Assembly (NCBI GenBank): GCA_947593925.1
Contig: CANQDU010000010.1
Location: 1-64,000, forward strand
Length of the DNA: 64,000 nucleotides
Source of the DNA: an uncultured Clostridia bacterium
Lineage (GTDB): Bacteria; Bacillota; Clostridia; Oscillospirales; JAAYOS01
Direction of reading: 5' to 3'
The notes under the pieces were generated by a model. The model worked only from the letters and a program-made list of their open reading frames with translations, did not search any database and was not told the origin of the DNA. Shown piece after piece: positions 57,796-64,000 of the stretch. Position numbers and translations under genes: made by a program. The first letter of the stretch is position 1. Each line of letters opens with the position of its first letter.

Positions 57796-58679
57796 GGGTA
57801 AAGGTACCGGCGACGAGCGCGAACATGGGAAGCGGCTTTGACTGCATGGGTATCGCTCTCTCGATACGGAACGTCGTCGAGATGGACTTCTCCGACCGCA
57901 TAGACATAACGAACAAGTCCGGCCTAGACCTCCCGGCGGACGAGACGAACCTCATCTACCGCTGCGCAAAGCACGTCTTCGACATAGCGGGCGTACCGAT
58001 GCCCGGGCTGAAGATAGTCGAGGAGTGCAATATCCCGATGACGCGCGGGCTCGGCAGCTCGTCGGCGTGTACGGTGGCGGGGATAGTCGGCGCGAACGCC
58101 CTTCTCGGGGAGCCGCTCGACGAGGAGGCGATAATAAACCTCGCCGCCATCATAGAGGGACACCCGGACAACTCGACGCCGGCGATACGCGGCGGCTTCG
58201 TCGCGGCGATGCTCGAGAACGGGCGCGTCTGGCAGGTGCGGGTGCCGATATCCGGGAGGCTCCGCTTCTGCGCGTTCGTGCCGGATTTCGAGCTTCGGAC
58301 CGAGAAGGCGCGCGCGGCGCTTCCCAAGGAGGTCACCATGCGGGACGCGGTGTTCAATCTCAGCCGCGCCGCTCTGCTCGCGGGAAGTCTAGTCGCGGGA
58401 GAGCTGCATAATATAGGCGTGGCCACCGAGGACAGACTTCACCAGCCCTACCGCTTCGACATGATACCGGGCGGGCGCGAGGTGGCCGCGCGGGCGCGCG
58501 AGCTCGGCGCGCTCGGGTCGTTCATAAGCGGGGCGGGGCCGACGATAATGGCGGTCGTCGATCGCGCGAGCCTCGACTACGAGAAGCGCGTGCGGGAGCA
58601 CTTCGCGGAGGAATTCCCGAACTGGACCGTGAGGATGCTCGACTGCGACGAGACGGGCGTCACCGTGGAAAAGGAATAG
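57789..58679 (+). CDS. thrB: Homoserine kinase
   Basis: KVPATSANMGSGFDCMGIAL, TRGLGSSSACTVAGI, GHPDNSTPAIRGG. Confidence 0.96.
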   Translation: MVRVKVPATSANMGSGFDCMGIALSIRNVVEMDFSDRIDITNKSGLDLPADETNLIYRCAKHVFDIAGVPMPGLKIVEECNIPMTRGLGSSSACTVAGIVGANALLGEPLDEEAIINLAAIIEGHPDNSTPAIRGGFVAAMLENGRVWQVRVPISGRLRFCAFVPDFELRTEKARAALPKEVTMRDAVFNLSRAALLAGSLVAGELHNIGVATEDRLHQPYRFDMIPGGREVAARARELGALGSFISGAGPTIMAVVDRASLDYEKRVREHFAEEFPNWTVRMLDCDETGVTVEKE

Positions 58680-58752
58680 AGTCCGCCCGCACTTTGATTT
58701 CCGCGCCACGGGCGCGCAATACGGTCTATAAACCGACGGAGGTTTTATGTAA

Positions 58753-59976
58753 ATGGCACTCATCGTACAGAAATTCGGCGGAAGCTCGGTAAAGGACGCC
58801 GAGCATATCCGCAACGTCGCCCGTATCATAACCGATACATACAGGGCAAACAACGACGTCGTGGTAGTACTCTCCGCTCAGGGAGACACCACCGACGAGC
58901 TCATCGAGAAGGCGCATGAGATAAACGAGTCGCCCTCCCGCCGCGAGATGGATATGCTGCTCTCGACAGGGGAGCAGGTATCGGTGGCGCTCTGCGCCAT
59001 GGCGATAGAAAAGCTCGGCTGCCCCGTCATTTCGCTCAACGCGTGGCAGGCGGGGATAAGCACCGACTCGAACTACTCCAACGCGAGCATCAAGACGATA
59101 AACGACGAGCGCCTGCGCGCCGAGCTCGACCGCAGGAACATAGTCATCGTCACCGGCTTTCAGGGGATAAACCGCCGCTACGATATAACGACGCTCGGCC
59201 GCGGAGGGTCGGACACATCCGCCGTGGCGCTCGCGGCGCGTATCCGCGCCGACCTCTGCCAGATATACACCGACGTGGACGGAGTGTATACCGGCGACCC
59301 GCGCATCGTCCCCGAGGCGCGCAAGCTCGACGAGATAACCTTCGACGAGATGCTTGAGCTCGCGAGCGCCGGAGCGCAGGTGCTCCACAACCGCTCGGTA
59401 GAGATAGCAAAGCGCTTCGGCATACAGCTCGAGGTCCTCTCGAGCCTCGACCCGAAGCCCGGAACCATAGTTAAGGAGGTAGCAAAGAAATTGGAGAGCA
59501 CAGCCATCAGCGGAGTCGCGCGCGACGAGAACGTCGCCTGCATAGCGATAACACACCTCGAGGATAAGCCGGGCGTCGCGTACCGCATATTCTCGCTGCT
59601 CGCGCAGAGGAAGATAAACGTTGACATCATCCTTCAGTCGATAGGCCGCGACAACACGAAGGACATCACCTTCACCGTCTCGAAGGGCTACGCGGACGAG
59701 GCGATAGAGGAGCTCATGGAGCACAAGGACGAGCTGAACTTCGCGGACATATCCTGCGACACGAACGTCGCGAAGATCTCGATAGTCGGCTCGGGCATGA
59801 TAAACCATCCCGGCATAGCGAGCCAGCTCTTCGAGGCGCTTTACAACGTCGGGATAAATATACGCATGATCTCGACAAGCGAGATAAAGGTCTCGGTCCT
59901 CATCGACGCCAAGGACAGCGATATGGCCATCCGCGCCGTACACCACAAGTTCTTCGGCGAGCGCGCCGGGGCGTAA
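58753..59976 (+). CDS. lysC: Aspartate kinase
   Basis: LIVQKFGGSSVKDAEHIRNVA, GRGGSDTSAVALAA, two ACT domains. Confidence 0.96.
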   Translation: MALIVQKFGGSSVKDAEHIRNVARIITDTYRANNDVVVVLSAQGDTTDELIEKAHEINESPSRREMDMLLSTGEQVSVALCAMAIEKLGCPVISLNAWQAGISTDSNYSNASIKTINDERLRAELDRRNIVIVTGFQGINRRYDITTLGRGGSDTSAVALAARIRADLCQIYTDVDGVYTGDPRIVPEARKLDEITFDEMLELASAGAQVLHNRSVEIAKRFGIQLEVLSSLDPKPGTIVKEVAKKLESTAISGVARDENVACIAITHLEDKPGVAYRIFSLLAQRKINVDIILQSIGRDNTKDITFTVSKGYADEAIEELMEHKDELNFADISCDTNVAKISIVGSGMINHPGIASQLFEALYNVGINIRMISTSEIKVSVLIDAKDSDMAIRAVHHKFFGERAGA

Positions 59977-60108
59977 ACACATACCGCGCCGGTTCGCGCG
60001 GTGGAAGTTGGCGGCAAAGCCGCCAACTTCGCGGAGCCCCGATTCATTCGGGGCGAGCATTTTAATCGGAAGGGGTCCCCAAACGCTCCATCGGAGCGTT
60101 TGGGGAAT

Positions 60109-60169
60109 CAGCGATATGGCCATCCGCGCCGTACACCACAAGTTCTTCGGCGAAAGAGCGGGAGCGTAA
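60109..60169 (+). pseudogene. Duplicate of the lysC 3' end (SDMAIRAVHHKFFGERAGA*)
   Basis: 45 nt identical to 59916-59960, then 18 nt encoding the same ERAGA* with different codons; offset 193 bp. Confidence 0.92.
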
Positions 60170-60181
60170 ACACAAAGCTGT

Positions 60182-60216
60182 TAAAATCACGGACGGCAAA
60201 GCCGTCCGTGATTTTG
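60182..60216 (+). terminator. Rho-independent-type terminator (probable original lysC terminator)
   Basis: AAAATCACGGACGGCaaaGCCGTCCGTGATTTT. Confidence 0.75.
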
Positions 60217-60638
60217 TGTTTGCACCAAAAGCCTCGTATAATTTCGCCGCCAAGGGCGGCGTCCGCGCCGGTTCGCGCGGTGGAAGTTGGCGGCAAAGCC
60301 GCCAACTTCGCGCAGGGCGATTCATTCGCCCGAGCACGTTTAATCGGAAGGGTTCCCACGCTGTCGCTGACCGCGTGGGAAGGCGTTGATTTTCCGCCGA
60401 AGGCGGTTCCGCGCCGGTTCGCGCGGTTAAAGTTGCTTGCCATAGGCAAGCAACTTTGCGCAGGCGGAATTCATTTCCGCCGAGCATTTTAATCGGAAGG
60501 GCTCCCACGCGGTCGCCGACCGCGTGGGAATTGCGTAGCATAGCGCTGCCGTCGGTAGGGCTATGCCCTATCCGACGGCCTCGCTATTGGCAAGAGCGCG
60601 GATTTCATCCGCGCTCTTGCCAATAGCGAAACTTACGC

Positions 60639-60667
60639 TTGACATTATCCGCCGCATTTGGTATATT
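60639..60667 (+). promoter_or_regulatory. Sigma-A promoter for hppA
   Basis: TTGACA (60639-60644), 17 bp, TATATT (60662-60667). Confidence 0.82.
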
Positions 60668-60755
60668 ATTTTTGGTCGGGATCCGTCTTCGGGCTCGACA
60701 CTTTTCAATTATTTAAGTCACCTTCTCCGGAGGGTGGAGGAAAGGGAGTTTGGTT

Positions 60756-62936
<2,181 letters not shown>

Positions 62937-62957
62937 GCCGAAGATATAAGAGCAACA

Positions 62958-62992
62958 TCGGAGCGGGGCGATTTTCGCCCCGCTCTCTTTTT
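62958..62992 (+). terminator. Rho-independent terminator
   Basis: GGAGCGGGGCGATTTTCGCCCCGCTCTCTTTTT. Confidence 0.88.
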
Positions 62993-63125
62993 GCAAAAAA
63001 CGGACGTACTTTATTTCCCCGCGCTCTTGCAAAACGCGCCGGGACAAAGTATAATCTGGATAGAAACCTGTATCGCGGCGCGCGGACGCCCGTCCGGACG
63101 CCGCCCCACGAACGGAGGAAAATAT

Positions 63126-64000
63126 ATGAAGCTCGGTATAATCACACCGCCCGAGGTGAAGAGCCTCGACTATGCGAAGAGCCTCGGCCTCGAATTCATC
63201 GAGATGGATTGCAACTGCCCGTGGATGGGCGGCCCGAACGACTCGCCTTATTCCAACGCGGGTATGCTCCTCTCGATGGCGGACGCATTCAACGAGGGTA
63301 CGGAGCGCACCGGCGTCGCCGTCGGCGCGGCGGGACGCTGGGCAAGCCACGTCATCGACTCGGAGGGAAGGATAATCGAGAGCGAGTTTGACGAGGTGAA
63401 GCGCCTCATCGAGTTCTGTCACAGGACGCACGCGGGCGTGTACTGCGTGAGCGTCAACTACGTGAAGGAGCTCAGCTACTACAAGAACATCACCGCCGCG
63501 ATAAACTACCTCAACAAGGTCGTCGCGGAGGCGGGGAAGGACCTCGACGTCGCGATAGTCAACTGCTGCATGGGCGACCACTACATCCGCACGCCGGAGC
63601 AGTGGAAGCTCGTGCTCGACGAGGTGCCGGGGCTCGGGATAAAGTACGACCCGTCCCACAGTTTCGTCCACGGCGGCGTGAACGGCGCGTACATCGAGGA
63701 GGGCCTCGGCTGGGGCGACCGCTTCAAGTACGTCCACGTCAAGGGCGTCGTTCAGGGTTCGAAGCAGGACGAGCCCAAGATGTGGAAGTATCTGGACTGG
63801 GCGCACGACTTCCCGGGTCTCATGGATAAGATGCGCCCCGAGATCGAGGAGGACGGGAAGTACTACGACAACCCGCCCGCCGGCCTCGACGTCATAAACT
63901 GGCGCGCCTTCATGGCGATACTCTACAAGCATCACTACGACGGGATGCTCTCGATAGAGCCGCACTCCTCGACGTGGCGCGGCGAGCTCGGAGAAAAGGG
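63126..64000 (+). CDS. Sugar phosphate isomerase/epimerase (AP endonuclease family 2 TIM barrel), truncated by window end
   Basis: ATG 63126 preceded by GGAGG; MKLGIITPPEVKSLDYAKSLGLEFIEMDC...GLGIKYDPSHSF...LSIEPHSSTWRGELGEKG; missing from the ORF track because no stop falls in the window. Confidence 0.85.
   Translation, partial: MKLGIITPPEVKSLDYAKSLGLEFIEMDCNCPWMGGPNDSPYSNAGMLLSMADAFNEGTERTGVAVGAAGRWASHVIDSEGRIIESEFDEVKRLIEFCHRTHAGVYCVSVNYVKELSYYKNITAAINYLNKVVAEAGKDLDVAIVNCCMGDHYIRTPEQWKLVLDEVPGLGIKYDPSHSFVHGGVNGAYIEEGLGWGDRFKYVHVKGVVQGSKQDEPKMWKYLDWAHDFPGLMDKMRPEIEEDGKYYDNPPAGLDVINWRAFMAILYKHHYDGMLSIEPHSSTWRGELGEK

Larger units (their letters stand above)
59982..60628. repeat. Mosaic palindromic repeat array (copy IV): three ~123-bp units plus extra hairpins
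   Basis: Units at ~59984-60107, ~60260-60381, ~60406-60530; each is GCGCCGGTTCGCGC + AAGTTG..CAACTT hairpin + ..ATTCAT.. hairpin + TTTAATCGGAAGGG + TCCC..GGGA hairpin. Interrupted by the lysC duplicate and terminator. Confidence 0.92.

Noticed and set aside
59982-60628. CRISPR array
   Set aside because: Units are hairpin modules with variable arms, not identical short direct repeats with unique spacers; no cas genes.

Overview
Window from a high-GC, spore-forming Firmicute (Clostridia/Oscillospiraceae-like, judged from spoIIA, sigF and spoIIID, rubrerythrins and SLH proteins). Most of it is ordinary chromosome: recG, a DAK2-domain (YloV/FakA-like) gene and Asp23 gene; T-box-thrS; spoIIAA-spoIIAB-sigF with spoIIID; a likely mannoside/glucan locus (GH2, lyxose/mannose isomerase, beta-helix protein, sugar ABC transporter, GH5); pyrC-pyrF-pyrK-pyrD; rubrerythrins; a lipoprotein serpin; nadE; a ZTP riboswitch with a split purH; threonine/lysine genes (ACT-hom-thrB-lysC); hppA; and a 3'-truncated sugar isomerase/epimerase. 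The least explained material is non-coding. (1) A ~0.6-0.7 kb hairpin-armed element occurs in at least three copies (1-288, 16905-17505 inverted, 27779-28510), all beside stop codons. (2) Mosaic arrays of modular palindromes (10540-11073, 36726-37112, 48741-49008, 59982-60628) change sequence between copies but keep self-complementarity through paired substitutions. (3) The 3' end of lysC is duplicated around one such 123-bp palindromic unit, with a synonymously recoded C-terminus. (4) An orphan ncRNA candidate at ~42187-42405 has a consensus sigma-A promoter, a closing stem and a terminator. All product names come from reading the translations; no database search was run.
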